DNA of 64,000 nucleotides, from positions 62,001 through 126,000 of the forward strand of contig JAHBVX010000010.1 in the NCBI GenBank assembly GCA_019637295.1. Reading direction: 5' to 3'. How positions within the stretch are numbered: the stretch's first letter is position 1; each line of letters begins with the position of its first letter. The stretch is from Polyangiaceae bacterium (lineage in GTDB: Bacteria > Myxococcota_A > Polyangia > Polyangiales > Polyangiaceae). Shown piece by piece: positions 48,048 through 57,247 of the stretch. Under the pieces are notes generated by a model. It was not told the DNA's origin, did no database searches, and saw only the letters and a program-made list of their open reading frames with translations. The position numbers and the translations under genes were made by a program.

Positions 48048-48887
48048 CTAGTCCTGGGTGAGCTGTCGGAGCACCTGGCGCGCGACCAGGTCCGACGGAT
48101 CGAGCGAGAGCGCGCGCTCTGCCGCACGCATCGCTGCGTTAGGCTGGCCGCGGGTCAGCTCCGCGACGGCGACCCAACCGAGCGCGCTCACGGCGAGCTC
48201 GTCTTGCGCCTCGGTCAGGGGCCTCAGCAGCGCGATGGCACGGGTGGGCATGCCCCGGCGCAGCTCGGCGCGCGCCTCGAGCACGATGAGTGTCGGCTCG
48301 TCCGGGAAGGTGGCGCGCGCCTGGCTGACCACGTCGTTCGCTTCGTCGTGTCGACCGAGCTTTAAGAGCGCCTCGGCCAGGCCAGCGTGGGCGGCGGGTT
48401 GTTCCGGAGCCACCTCCACCGCCCGCTTGAACTGCTCGCGCGCGTGCCGATACAGGCCCGCGTCGAAGTACAGGCGCGCGAGGTTCAGGCGGGCGGGGGC
48501 GAAGCCCGGGTCGATGGACAGCGCCTCCATGTAGTGCTTGCTGGCGCGGTCGACTCGCCCCTCGCGCTCCTCGAGGACGCCGAAGCCATGGTGGGGCTGC
48601 GCGACGTCGGGGTTGAGGCGCCTGGCTCGCGCGAGCAGGCGCCGTGCGCGCTTGAAGTTCCCGCGCTGCACCTCCACCAAGGCACGGTTGACCACGGCCT
48701 CGACGAAGCGAGGGTTGTACTCGAGCGCTAGGTCGAAGCGGGCCTCTGCGGTCTCCAGATCGCCGGCGGCGAGGGCCTCGGTGCCTTGGTTGTTCAGGTC
48801 GATGGCCTTGGGAGGCAGGGGCGCGGCGCCTTTGCAGCCGACCGCCAGCACGACCAGGGCGAGGAGCGTCGGGACCCGTGACCACAT
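48048..48887 (-). CDS. TPR lipoprotein
   Basis: This 279-aa lipoprotein has ATG at 48887 and lipobox A-V-G-C at Cys18 followed by a short tether. The mature protein is a string of about six TPR units (NNQGTEALAAGDLETAEARF, NRALVEVQRGNFKRARRLLARA, GFGVLEEREGRVDRASKHYMEA and others). PilF/PilW-like and outer-membrane assembly lipoproteins share this plan, but there is no pilus gene nearby. The gene leads the operon with the two membrane subunits and the pseudo-ATPase, so it may be the periplasmic partner of that complex. On the other strand, the acidic-repeat gene begins at 49007. Confidence 0.78.
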   Translation of the reverse strand: MWSRVPTLLALVVLAVGCKGAAPLPPKAIDLNNQGTEALAAGDLETAEARFDLALEYNPRFVEAVVNRALVEVQRGNFKRARRLLARARRLNPDVAQPHHGFGVLEEREGRVDRASKHYMEALSIDPGFAPARLNLARLYFDAGLYRHAREQFKRAVEVAPEQPAAHAGLAEALLKLGRHDEANDVVSQARATFPDEPTLIVLEARAELRRGMPTRAIALLRPLTEAQDELAVSALGWVAVAELTRGQPNAAMRAAERALSLDPSDLVARQVLRQLTQD

Positions 48888-49006
48888 GGGGGCCTGGTCG
48901 GCCCGAACGGCGCCCAGTTGCGTGGCTGCTAGAGAAATCTCCCAATTTCGTCGGATCGTGCGCTCGAGTGTTGCGAATTGGCCGGCTTCTGAGGATGCTC
49001 CCGCGC

Positions 49007-49900
<894 letters not shown>

Positions 49901-49918
49901 CCTCCGCGTGCGGCGGCC

Positions 49919-50470
49919 TCAGCGCTTGGCGGCGCCCAGCTCTGCGAGCCACGCCTCGAGCGTGGACGCGCGCGGGACACCGCTTTCGACACGACGCACC
50001 TGGCCCTCCGCGTCGATCAACACGAAGGTCGGCAGCAGGTTGATGCCGTAGGCCGAGGCCACCGAGCCGTCGTCGAACAGTACGGTGTAGGGGATGTCCC
50101 AGGAGCGCTTGACGTTCGCCGCCGTCTCGGCGCTCTGATCGACGCTGATGCCCACGAAGCGCACGGGCGTCTCGCGCTCGGCGCGCGAGGCTTCGGCGAG
50201 CATCGGCGCTGCCTGGCGGCACGCCGAGCACCAACTCGCGAAGACCTCGACCAGCACCGGGCTACCGCGCAGCCCCGACAAGCGCACTCGTCCGCCCTCG
50301 CCGCCCACGGCGGGCAGATCGAACTCCCTGGCGGCGCTGCCGACGGGGGGCCCCGATGGCTTGCGCGAGACGAGCATCGCGACCCCGAGCAGCGCGATCA
50401 CCACGAGCACCCAGAACAGACCGCTCCGGCCCTCGCGTCGTGCACCGGGGGACTGTGCACGCGCGTTCAT
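49919..50470 (-). CDS. Thioredoxin-like (TlpA/ResA-type) protein
   Basis: This 183-aa protein has one N-terminal membrane helix (about residues 17-37, SGLFWVLVVIALLGVAMLVS) and a periplasmic thioredoxin fold (about 50-180). The active site is WCSACR in VFASWCSACRQAAP and the cis-Pro lies in LLPTFVLID. This layout is that of TlpA/ResA-like thiol-disulphide oxidoreductases, which reduce or exchange disulphides in periplasmic proteins such as cytochrome c precursors. Start ATG at 50470 overlaps the NrsF-like gene stop (ATGA). It belongs to the ECF-sigma operon starting at 51719, so thiol stress may be the signal. Confidence 0.9.
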   Translation of the reverse strand: MNARAQSPGARREGRSGLFWVLVVIALLGVAMLVSRKPSGPPVGSAAREFDLPAVGGEGGRVRLSGLRGSPVLVEVFASWCSACRQAAPMLAEASRAERETPVRFVGISVDQSAETAANVKRSWDIPYTVLFDDGSVASAYGINLLPTFVLIDAEGQVRRVESGVPRASTLEAWLAELGAAKR

Positions 50471-51171
50471 GGAGCGAGCACCCTGCGCCCGAGCAGCCAG
50501 CCCGCGAGTGCGAGCACGGCCACCGTGGCGCCGTGTCCGATCCACAAGTGCCAGGTCTCGCCGGCCGGGCAAGCGATGCCGATGGCGGTCGCGCCGGTCA
50601 GGCCGCCCACGAGGCCGACCAGGCTCCCCGACAGAGCGGGTGAAAAGGGATCCGTGCGCCGCCAGATGAACAGCGTCCCGGCGGCGGCGATGGCGCCGAA
50701 CAGCAGCGCGTGCAGACCGCAGCCGAGGGCGCCCCCCGCGTGGTCGCCACGGAAGAACTCCCCCAGCGGCAAGCGGGAGCTCGCCGCCAGGGTCAAGTAG
50801 CCGATGAACGCCAGCGGCACGCCCAGCGCGACAGCGAGCCAGAGCCCGCCCGCCGCTCGCCGCCCCGGTCGCGCGAGAGCCAACCCGACGACTGCGGTTT
50901 GCACGACGCCCCAGCCCGCCGCACCGAAGAAGGCCGTGTGCCCTGCGCTCGAGGGACGCTCCTTGCCGAGCGCGATCAGCGCGAGCACGACCACGACTCC
51001 GGCGGCGAGCGCCAGGGTGAGGGCGACCCGCGCGCCGACCGAGGGTCCGCGTCGCGGCGACAGCTCGCTCGCGCACGCGCGCCGGATCTCGCCGCGTAGC
51101 TCGGGGCGTGGCTCGGGCAGCTCGGGCCAGGCGAGGTCGGGCAGGGCTTCTTCGGCGCTGGGCTCGGTCAT
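50467..51171 (-). CDS. NrsF-like membrane anti-sigma factor
   Basis: This 234-aa protein has an acidic N-terminal cytoplasmic segment (1-45), then six transmembrane helices: near 46-69, 78-100, 107-130, 147-169, 178-198 and 207-228. The layout and length match NrsF-type (DUF1109-like) anti-sigma factors that hold ECF sigma factors at the inner membrane. It follows the ECF sigma gene after 2 bp and overlaps the thioredoxin gene by ATGA. Two Cys near the middle of the helical part (GCGLH, ACPAGE) could sense redox state, but this is inference. Membrane. Confidence 0.75.
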   Translation of the reverse strand: MTEPSAEEALPDLAWPELPEPRPELRGEIRRACASELSPRRGPSVGARVALTLALAAGVVVVLALIALGKERPSSAGHTAFFGAAGWGVVQTAVVGLALARPGRRAAGGLWLAVALGVPLAFIGYLTLAASSRLPLGEFFRGDHAGGALGCGLHALLFGAIAAAGTLFIWRRTDPFSPALSGSLVGLVGGLTGATAIGIACPAGETWHLWIGHGATVAVLALAGWLLGRRVLAP

Positions 51172-51173
51172 GG

Positions 51174-51719
51174 CTAGCGCTTGAACCTCTCCAGCTCTTG
51201 GCGCAGGAAGTTGTAGCCCCGGTGGACTCGGAGCTTCACCGCGGTGGGTGAGGTCCCGAGCACCTGGGCTGCCTCCGTCATGGATAGGCCGGTCAGCTTC
51301 GTGAGCACGATCGCCTCGCGGTAAGTCTCCGGCATGCGCTCCAGGGCCCGATCGAGCGCTTCGGACACGTCCACCGGGACGTCAGCGTCCTCGCTGTGCG
51401 GCTCGGGTAACGTGCCGTCACGGCTGAGCTCCTCGCTCCTACTCTTGGCCGCGCGCCGCTCGTCGTAGAACGAGCGACGCGCGATCGCGAACACCCAGGG
51501 GAGCACGGGCGCGCCGCGCAGATAGCTGGACCGGGCGCGATAGATCTTGGTGAACGTGATCTGGAGCAGATCTTCGGCGCGCTCCCGGTGGCGGGTCAGC
51601 CGCAGCAGGTAGCCGAACAGCCGAGGGGTCAGCTGGTCGTAGAGCGCGTCGAACGCTCGCGCGTCGCCGTCCACGTAGCGCTCCATCAACCCCTCGAGAG
51701 ACGGCTCGCTCTGCGCCAC
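51174..51719 (-). CDS. ECF-type RNA polymerase sigma factor
   Basis: This 181-aa sigma factor has region 2 at about residues 12-80 (LMERYVDGDARAFDALYD, RLFGYLLRLTRHRERAEDLLQITFTKIY) and region 4 at about 120-178 (LERMPETYREAIVLTKLTGLSMTEAAQVL then TAVKLRVHRGY). GTG 51719 was chosen because it gives the usual short ECF N-terminus; the in-frame GTG at 51806 would add 29 Trp/Leu-rich residues. It should recruit core RNA polymerase to stress promoters and be held by the NrsF-like protein encoded next. No typical ECF -35 motif (AAC) is evident upstream. Confidence 0.9.
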   Translation of the reverse strand: MAQSEPSLEGLMERYVDGDARAFDALYDQLTPRLFGYLLRLTRHRERAEDLLQITFTKIYRARSSYLRGAPVLPWVFAIARRSFYDERRAAKSRSEELSRDGTLPEPHSEDADVPVDVSEALDRALERMPETYREAIVLTKLTGLSMTEAAQVLGTSPTAVKLRVHRGYNFLRQELERFKR

Positions 51720-51854
51720 GCGCGCTACCCTAGACCAGAGCCGCAGGGCGGGGCGAGCGGGGCCCACGAGCCACGCCTCGAGCTGGAACGCAAAGGCTGC
51801 CGACACGCCCTGGCATACGGCGCGCGGCAGCCTCTGGTTTCCCCCCGCGGTCAG

Positions 51855-52703
51855 CTAGATCAGCGTCTTGAGGTCCAGCATCTCCTCGACGTCGGGCATG
51901 ATCACCAGCTCGACGCGGCGGTTCTGCTGTCGGCCGTCCTCGCTGTCGTTCGACACCGCGGGGTCCGTCTCGCCATAACCCGCGGCGTGCAGCTTGTTCT
52001 CGTCCAGCGCGCCGCCGCCACCCTTGGCGTCCTGCGCGCGCACCAGGAAGATCACCACCTGCCGCGCCCGCATCACGCTGAGACCCCAGTTGTCGCCGAA
52101 GCGGCCGCCCTTCAACGGCTTGTTGTCGGTGTGTCCGGCGACCTGGTAGTAGCGCGCCGAGAGGGACTTGTCCGTGCGGATGACCTCGGCCACTGCCGAC
52201 AGGACCTGCTGCCCCTCCGGCTTGAGGTCGTCCTTACCTGAGGCGAACAGCACGTCGCCCGGCAAACGGATGACCATGCGGTTACGCCGGATCTCCACCT
52301 TGAGGCCGAGGTTCGTCAGCTTCTGCAGCCGATCACGCAGCAACTCGAAGCGCTGCCGGATACGCTCGAGCTGGGCAGCGCGTGCCTGGTACTCCGCTAG
52401 GGCGCGCTTGAGGTTCTCCAGGTTCGCGGCGAGCTGCTCCTTCTCGGTGCCCGTCGCCTCCAGCTCGCGATTCAGCTCGTCCAAGTTGACGCCCATGCGC
52501 TTGAGCTGACTTGTCAGATCGGCGACGCGCTTCTGAACGGCGGCCAGCTCTTCGCGAGTCTTCTGGTGAGCGGTCTGCTCTTCCTGGTGAGTTCGGTTGA
52601 GCTGATTGTACTTCTCGAGCTGGGCCTGCCACTCGTCCTCCGAGTAGCCGCAGCCGAGCACCGAGAACAACGACACGAACCAAATGAATCTGATGTTTCG
52701 CAC
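51855..52703 (-). CDS. OmpA-family peptidoglycan-associated lipoprotein with coiled coil
   Basis: This 282-aa lipoprotein has lipobox V-L-G-C at Cys18 and starts at GTG 52703, preceded by an excellent Shine-Dalgarno (GGAGGAATTAA). Residues 25-150 are a long coiled coil (KTREELAAVQKRVADLTSQL, LAEYQARAAQLERIRQRF). Residues 155-275 are an OmpA/MotB-type domain with VLFASGKDDLKPEG, QVAGHTDNKP and NRRVELVIMP. OmpA domains bind meso-diaminopimelate in peptidoglycan, so the protein may tether the outer membrane to the cell wall at a distance set by its coiled coil. MotB-like architecture without the membrane helix. Confidence 0.9.
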   Translation of the reverse strand: MRNIRFIWFVSLFSVLGCGYSEDEWQAQLEKYNQLNRTHQEEQTAHQKTREELAAVQKRVADLTSQLKRMGVNLDELNRELEATGTEKEQLAANLENLKRALAEYQARAAQLERIRQRFELLRDRLQKLTNLGLKVEIRRNRMVIRLPGDVLFASGKDDLKPEGQQVLSAVAEVIRTDKSLSARYYQVAGHTDNKPLKGGRFGDNWGLSVMRARQVVIFLVRAQDAKGGGGALDENKLHAAGYGETDPAVSNDSEDGRQQNRRVELVIMPDVEEMLDLKTLI

Positions 52704-52891
52704 TTAATTCCTCCAACAACAGCCTGGCTAGAGCGCCAACCTTCGAAGAGTGGGCGCAGCTTTTTGGCTCCAGCCGAGGGCGTCAAGGGCAAGCGCGCAG
52801 GTTGCGTGGTGCAGGCCCGCAGAACGTGCGTGAACGCGTGTTTTCGCGGGAAGATTGTAGTTCCGACGCGGGACCGGCGAGGGTTTGCCCC

Positions 52892-53295
52892 TCAGGGCTG
52901 CACCGTGAGCTCCTCCCAGAAGCCGGAGGGCTTGCCCCCGTCGACCAGCCGGAGCGCCCAGCCGCCGGGCGCGAGCGCGGTGAAGACCTCGTAGGCGACG
53001 GAGAGGTTGGCCAGCTCACCGGCCTTCAGCTCGGCCAGTAGCTGCTCGGGCACTTCACCTTGGCCGCGCTCGCCGCGAATCGGCACTCGAGCACGACACT
53101 CGCGTCCAGTCGCACGGAGACCTCACCCGGTGTGGGGACCCACTCGGGCGCGAGGCTCTGGGAGCGCGACACGCTGACGCTGGCCAGAGGGTCGGGAGCG
53201 AGGAGCTTCTCTCCGTCGCTGCGGACCAGTTGGCCCTCGAAGGTCGGGACGGTGTCGCCGGTTGCCTTCACCGGATCGTCTCCCCCACGGGACAT
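52892..53295 (-). pseudogene. Frameshifted hypothetical gene
   Basis: Two minus-strand frames join into one plausible protein. The frame from ATG 53295 runs to SVRLDASVVLE, after which a +1 shift near 53085 gives PIRGERGQGEVPEQLLAELK and a strand-rich C-terminus ending at 52892. One base inserted near position 53083-53087 would restore a protein of about 134 residues. The frame that reads into 53295 from upstream (ending FECPVGETIR) may be a further broken piece. The family is not recognised. Either a decaying gene or a sequencing error at one site. Confidence 0.5.
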
Positions 53296-53337
53296 TCGAA
53301 CGGTGAGAGCGAGTAGTTCAGCGGGTCACCCTCCGCC

Positions 53338-54138
53338 GTGAACTCAGCCGGGGCGCCGCTGCCGCACTGCGCTGAGAGGGTGCCGCAGGAGGCGTACTCG
53401 ACCGGAGCAAAGGCGTGCGTCGAGTCGGGCTCGAGGGTGCACTTCGTCGCTGTGCACGAGCCGCTGGTGTTCGTGTCCGAGTCGGTCGAGGGCCGGCAGC
53501 TTGTTGCGGGTACGGAGATCCGTGTGAAGTTCTTCACGAGCGAGGTTCGCGCCGACGCGGGGTGCAACTGGCTGTCGGCGGACTATCACATCGAGGGGGT
53601 CGTGCTCCACGTATCCGGGTATGGCGCCACCACGAAGGGATGCAGTTCCGCCCGTCACGCGCAGGACGACTGGTTCCTGAAGGTCCTTGGCTCACGCCCC
53701 ACCCTTGCGCTCGCGGAGCCCAGGCTGGTCATGAGCACCGCGGACGAGCGGCTCACCTTCCTCGATCGCGAAATCGCGAGTCCGGATCGGCCGCTCGCAG
53801 GCACCCACTGGGTCGGTGATGGCTCGAACGACGGAGTGACGTGGGGCTCCTCGCCGAACGCGCAGGACGTCAGCGTGTGGTTCGACCCGAACGGCAGCGT
53901 CGAGGTACGCACCAAGTGTCAGATTGGGGCTGGGAGCTATCAGGTACAGGGTTCGAACCTGACGTTCGCAGGCTTCAGCTATGACGGCGCCGCTTGCGCG
54001 AACGTGAGTGAACAGAGACTCTTGGAGGACGTGCAGCTCGTGCTCGATGGCTCCTCGGTTTCATTCGCCATAGAAGAGGTCGCCCTCGAGATCACCAAGG
54101 GGAAGTACACGCTCCAGTTCCGCGCGGACGAGGGATGA
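53338..54138 (+). CDS. Protein with two META-like (HslJ) domains
   Basis: This 266-aa protein has residues 50-135 following the META/HslJ pattern: IRVKFFTSEVRADAGCNWLSADY then GATTKGC and LTFLDREIA. Residues 140-266 repeat the same plan with WFDPNGSVEVRTKCQIGAGSYQVQGSNLTFAGF. META domains occur in HslJ and in secreted proteins of unknown role. There is no signal peptide in the frame: the only available start is GTG 53338, just after an in-frame stop at 53314-53316, so the natural N-terminus may have been lost. The flanking genes are both decayed, which supports damage to this one too. Confidence 0.6.
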   Translation: MNSAGAPLPHCAERVPQEAYSTGAKACVESGSRVHFVAVHEPLVFVSESVEGRQLVAGTEIRVKFFTSEVRADAGCNWLSADYHIEGVVLHVSGYGATTKGCSSARHAQDDWFLKVLGSRPTLALAEPRLVMSTADERLTFLDREIASPDRPLAGTHWVGDGSNDGVTWGSSPNAQDVSVWFDPNGSVEVRTKCQIGAGSYQVQGSNLTFAGFSYDGAACANVSEQRLLEDVQLVLDGSSVSFAIEEVALEITKGKYTLQFRADEG

Positions 54139-54196
54139 GCTGGGTTCGCGAGGGGAGAGCCTCGTCCCTGGCTTCGTCGCCCCCTCCGGTCACTGA

Positions 54197-54775
54197 CGAC
54201 GCGCGAGCGGCGCCCCGAGCGACATACTGGACTGCGTAGCGCAGCATCTCGGCGGCACCAGGCTCCAGCCGAGCGCTCGCGAGGACCAGGCGACGCTCGC
54301 ACTCGAGCGAGAACTCGACGTCGCCTTCGGCCTGGGCGTACAGCGCGTGGTCTACAGCGTGGCGCTGCAGGACCGCACCCTCGTGACCGAGCTGTGGAGT
54401 CACGGCGGGCCGGTCTGGGGTCGCGCGTTCCATTGGTTTGCCTACCCCGCCGTCGCCGCGGTCGTCAAACGCATGTACCGGACCCACCATCCACGGGAGG
54501 TCGCCGCGTCGAAGGAGCTCTTCCGCACCACCTTCGACCAGCTCGACGCCATTCTGCGGCGCCAACGATACTTCGGCGGCGACCGGCCGAACCGCCTGGA
54601 CGTCACGAGCGCCGCGCTGCTGGCGCCGCTGTGCCGGCCGCCCGAGCACCACATGGCCTGGCCCGAAGCGCCGGCGCCGCTGCGCGAGTTCGAGACCAGC
54701 CTGAAAGGGCGCCCGACCTGGGAGCACGCCCTGCGGATGTATCGCGACCACCGCCGCTCCAGCGCGGACGCATGA
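54197..54775 (+). pseudogene. Truncated glutathione S-transferase (C-terminal half)
   Basis: The open frame after the stop at 54194-54196 encodes about 192 residues that match the C-terminal all-helical domain of a GST (DILDCVAQHLGG, QATLALERELDVAFG, RYFGGDRPNRLDVTSAALLAPLCRPPEHH). The N-terminal thioredoxin-fold domain with the glutathione site is missing: the upstream region has stops in this frame and shows no GST-like sequence in others. The GTG at 54347 could still start a 142-aa fragment. Loss of the catalytic domain argues for a pseudogene. Confidence 0.6.
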
Positions 54776-55090
54776 TCGCCGTTGCCGCGCCGGACCAGCA
54801 ACGAGACGAGCCGTCGCGAGGCGCTAGGAGACGATGCGGGTCGCTCTGGCACACGCCGCGGCGCGCCCCAACAACAGCTCGCGCTCGCGCGTGTTCTGCG
54901 CCAGCGACGCGGCACCCGCTCCACCGCCAGCGCCCGCTGCGCCCTCGCCGCGCCGCCGACACCGCTGACGCCGAGGCAGCCGCCGGTTCCGCGTCGGACC
55001 AACCAATGGCTGGCCTCGCTGCCGGCGTACTTCCGAGCACCACGCGGCCCATTGACTTTGCCCCGGACGCGCGGACTACACTGGCCGGGC
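54776..55090. other. Intergenic stretch without supported gene
   Basis: These 315 bp separate the GST fragment from the next gene. A 44-codon frame from ATG 54836 with AGGAG just upstream encodes a Pro/Ala/Arg-rich peptide but has the look of chance in G+C-rich DNA. I see no promoter, hairpin or RNA gene I can support. Confidence 0.4.
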
Positions 55091-55564
55091 GTGAAGCTGC
55101 AGCCGGGGACCGAGATCCACATCAGCAAAGGGCAGTGGCGCGCGCTGGCAGCGGGGTTCGGTGGTCTCGTGCTGTTGATCATCGGCTCGTCGATCTGGCT
55201 GACCATCCGCGGCGGCGAGGCGATGGCGCCGGCCCGCGCGCGCAACGACCAGGCCCTGGCGGAGTTCCTGCGCGGCCACCGCGAAGGCAAGGGCGTCGCG
55301 CCGACCGGCACCTCGAGCTCGAACAGCGCGGCGCTCGGCCTCATCCGGCGCAGCACCGCCCATCGCATCACCCGCCACAACTCCGTCGGTGTGGGTCAGG
55401 CACAGTCGTGCTACGAGATCGACCTGACCGGGCCCGGCCTGGAGGGGGCCATCGTGCTCATGATCGACGGCAAACGCGACGTGCCCGCCGTCACGTATCT
55501 CGCGGAGTCCTCGGCCTTCTGCAGCTGCCGGAAGAGGTCGCACCTCGTCTCGCTGGGCTGCTGA
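55091..55564 (+). CDS. Hypothetical membrane-anchored protein
   Basis: This 157-aa protein has a short basic N-terminus, then one transmembrane helix (about residues 18-42, LAAGFGGLVLLIIGSSIWLTI). A soluble domain of about 110 residues follows, containing TGPGLEGAIVLMIDGKRDVPAV, a strand-turn-strand typical of small periplasmic alpha/beta domains. Start GTG at 55091 was chosen because the upstream part of the frame is Arg/Pro-rich low-complexity sequence. The C-terminal tail has three Cys in FCSC and SLGC. No family assigned. It converges on the beta-helix lipoprotein gene across a terminator. Confidence 0.6.
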   Translation: MKLQPGTEIHISKGQWRALAAGFGGLVLLIIGSSIWLTIRGGEAMAPARARNDQALAEFLRGHREGKGVAPTGTSSSNSAALGLIRRSTAHRITRHNSVGVGQAQSCYEIDLTGPGLEGAIVLMIDGKRDVPAVTYLAESSAFCSCRKRSHLVSLGC

Positions 55565-55620
55565 GCAGCCCACCGTGCGCCCGTCTCAGGTCAGGGCTGA
55601 CAGCCCTCGATGCTCCCCCC

Positions 55621-55659
55621 AAAATTAGTTCGAGGCCGCTCCGAGAAGGAGCGACCTCG
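55621..55659 (-). terminator. Rho-independent terminator of the TonB cluster
   Basis: On the minus strand a 12-bp stem (CGAGGTCGCTCC / GGAGCGGCCTCG with one G-T wobble) and loop TTCTC are followed by AACTAATTTT. It lies 65 bp past the stop of the surface lipoprotein gene and would end transcripts of the TonB system from the right. Confidence 0.75.
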
Positions 55660-55723
55660 AGGGTTTGGCGATTGGGTTCTCGGTTCGAAGAAGGCGCCTT
55701 GGCGAGCCTCGGCGCGAAGCGAG

Positions 55724-57139
55724 CTACTTGGTTTCCCAGCTGATCCACAGGCCGGTCATCCAGTCCGCCGACTCCTTGAAGGCGCCCTTGCCGGAGCCGG
55801 TGACCGCGGTGGTCGGGCCGTTGGCGGCCAGGCAGTCGTCCAACGTGAAGCCGAAGCCGTCGGTCTTGTTGTTGGTTCCGCCGGTGAACCACGCGGCCTC
55901 GTCGAACGCGGGCGACTCCTTGCTGTCGTCGTCCGTGGCGCTGACCAGCGGCAACGCGAAGAACGAGTTCTGCACGCTCACCCCAGGCGAGGCCAGGGTG
56001 CCGAAGTTGTCGCGCACGTCGATGCTGGCGTCGAAGCCGAGTACGACGTTGTTGTCGAGCATGCCCTTGATGCCGCGACGCAGCACCATGCCGTACATGC
56101 TGCCGCCCGCGTAGGGCTTGCCCAAGCCGCACATGGTCACGTTGATCATGGTGGACTCGGTGTCGATGGTCGGGTTCGCCTTGTCGCTCGTGCCGTCCCA
56201 CTCGTAGCCGTTTGGGTCCTCCGAGTTCGGGTTCACGTGCCGGCCGAAGGCGTTCGTGACGGTGCCCTTCCAGCCGTCGTCGGTGTCGAACATGTCGTCG
56301 CCGCCGTTGTTGCAGACGAGGTTCTTGGCGCTCACCGTGCCGCCGAACCACTCGAAGCAGTCGTCGTAGGTGGAGTTGACCATGACGTTCTCGATCACGG
56401 TGCCGCTGCCCACGCTGCCGAAGGTCAAGCCGTTCAGCTCGTCGCCGGCCGCGACCTCGGAGCCCGAGAACTCGATTCGCACGAAGGTCATCACGCCGCT
56501 CGAGTCGGTGGGGACGTTGCCGCCGTGCTTGTTCTCAGGCGCGTCCTTGTTGGTCACGCCCTCGATGGACAGCTCGCCCGAGACGTTCGGGGCCTTGCCC
56601 AGGAGCGAGATCCCGCCCCAGTTGCCGGGGCCGCGAGAGCCTGCCGGGAGCTGACTGGTGAACAGGATCGGTGCGTCCTTGGTGCCCTGCGCCATGATCT
56701 TGCCGCCGCGGTTGATGAACAGCGCGCCCTTGCTGGGGCCGTCGCCCTCGATGCGCGTGCACGGTTCGATCTCGAGCACGCCACCATCGACCACGCGAAC
56801 CTCGCCCTTGATCGTCCAGACTTTGTCCGAGGTCAGCTTGGTGGTCCCGCTGATGCTGCTGGGGATGTCTTGTTTGGCCTTGCCGGCGCCGGACAGATCG
56901 CAGGCGGGCGCGCCGCCGGTGCCGCCGCCTCCACCTGCGACCCCGCCGGTGTTGCCGGTGTTGCCCGAGCCGCCGGTTCCGCCGGTTCCGCCAGCGTTCC
57001 CGGTGTTGCCGGAGCCGCCGGTGTTGCCCACGTTGCCGGTCCCGCCGCCGCCCGGATCGTCGTTGTCGACGTCGTCCCCGCAGGCGGTGAGTACGGCTGC
57101 TGTGGCCGAAAGCATGAACAGTCCCTGAAGAATTCGCAT
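55724..57139 (-). CDS. Surface lipoprotein, predicted right-handed beta-helix
   Basis: This 471-aa lipoprotein has lipobox L-T-A-C at Cys20 and a strong AAGGAGG 10 nt before its ATG. A Gly/Asn/Thr-rich tether (about residues 30-80, G-G-S-G-N-T-G repeats) would hold the folded part away from the membrane. Residues 85-470 show the short repeating strands with Gly/Asn turns (VRVVDGGVLEIEPCTRI, GSGTVIENVMVNSTYDD, MINVTMCGLGKPYAGGSMYG) typical of parallel beta-helix pectate-lyase-like proteins. It directly follows the TonB-dependent receptor gene and may be its surface-exposed partner that captures the ligand. Confidence 0.8.
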   Translation of the reverse strand: MRILQGLFMLSATAAVLTACGDDVDNDDPGGGGTGNVGNTGGSGNTGNAGGTGGTGGSGNTGNTGGVAGGGGGTGGAPACDLSGAGKAKQDIPSSISGTTKLTSDKVWTIKGEVRVVDGGVLEIEPCTRIEGDGPSKGALFINRGGKIMAQGTKDAPILFTSQLPAGSRGPGNWGGISLLGKAPNVSGELSIEGVTNKDAPENKHGGNVPTDSSGVMTFVRIEFSGSEVAAGDELNGLTFGSVGSGTVIENVMVNSTYDDCFEWFGGTVSAKNLVCNNGGDDMFDTDDGWKGTVTNAFGRHVNPNSEDPNGYEWDGTSDKANPTIDTESTMINVTMCGLGKPYAGGSMYGMVLRRGIKGMLDNNVVLGFDASIDVRDNFGTLASPGVSVQNSFFALPLVSATDDDSKESPAFDEAAWFTGGTNNKTDGFGFTLDDCLAANGPTTAVTGSGKGAFKESADWMTGLWISWETK

Positions 57140-57247
57140 GATGATTAGACCTCCTTGGCGCCGGGACTGTGCCTCCCGCTCGTGACTGGGGAATGAGCGC
57201 TCGGCAACAATGTCGTGTCGGGTTCGCGACGCCCCGCGCGTCGCGTG

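Noticed and set aside
53268-53567. 99-codon minus-strand frame opposite the start of the META-domain gene
   Set aside because: Most of it is antisense to the META protein, which has a clear domain pattern. Only its last 35 codons might belong to the broken gene next door.
54836-54970. 44-codon frame with AGGAG upstream in the 54.8 kb intergenic stretch
   Set aside because: Pro/Ala/Arg-rich peptide with no homology pattern. A ribosome-site match of this kind is common by chance.
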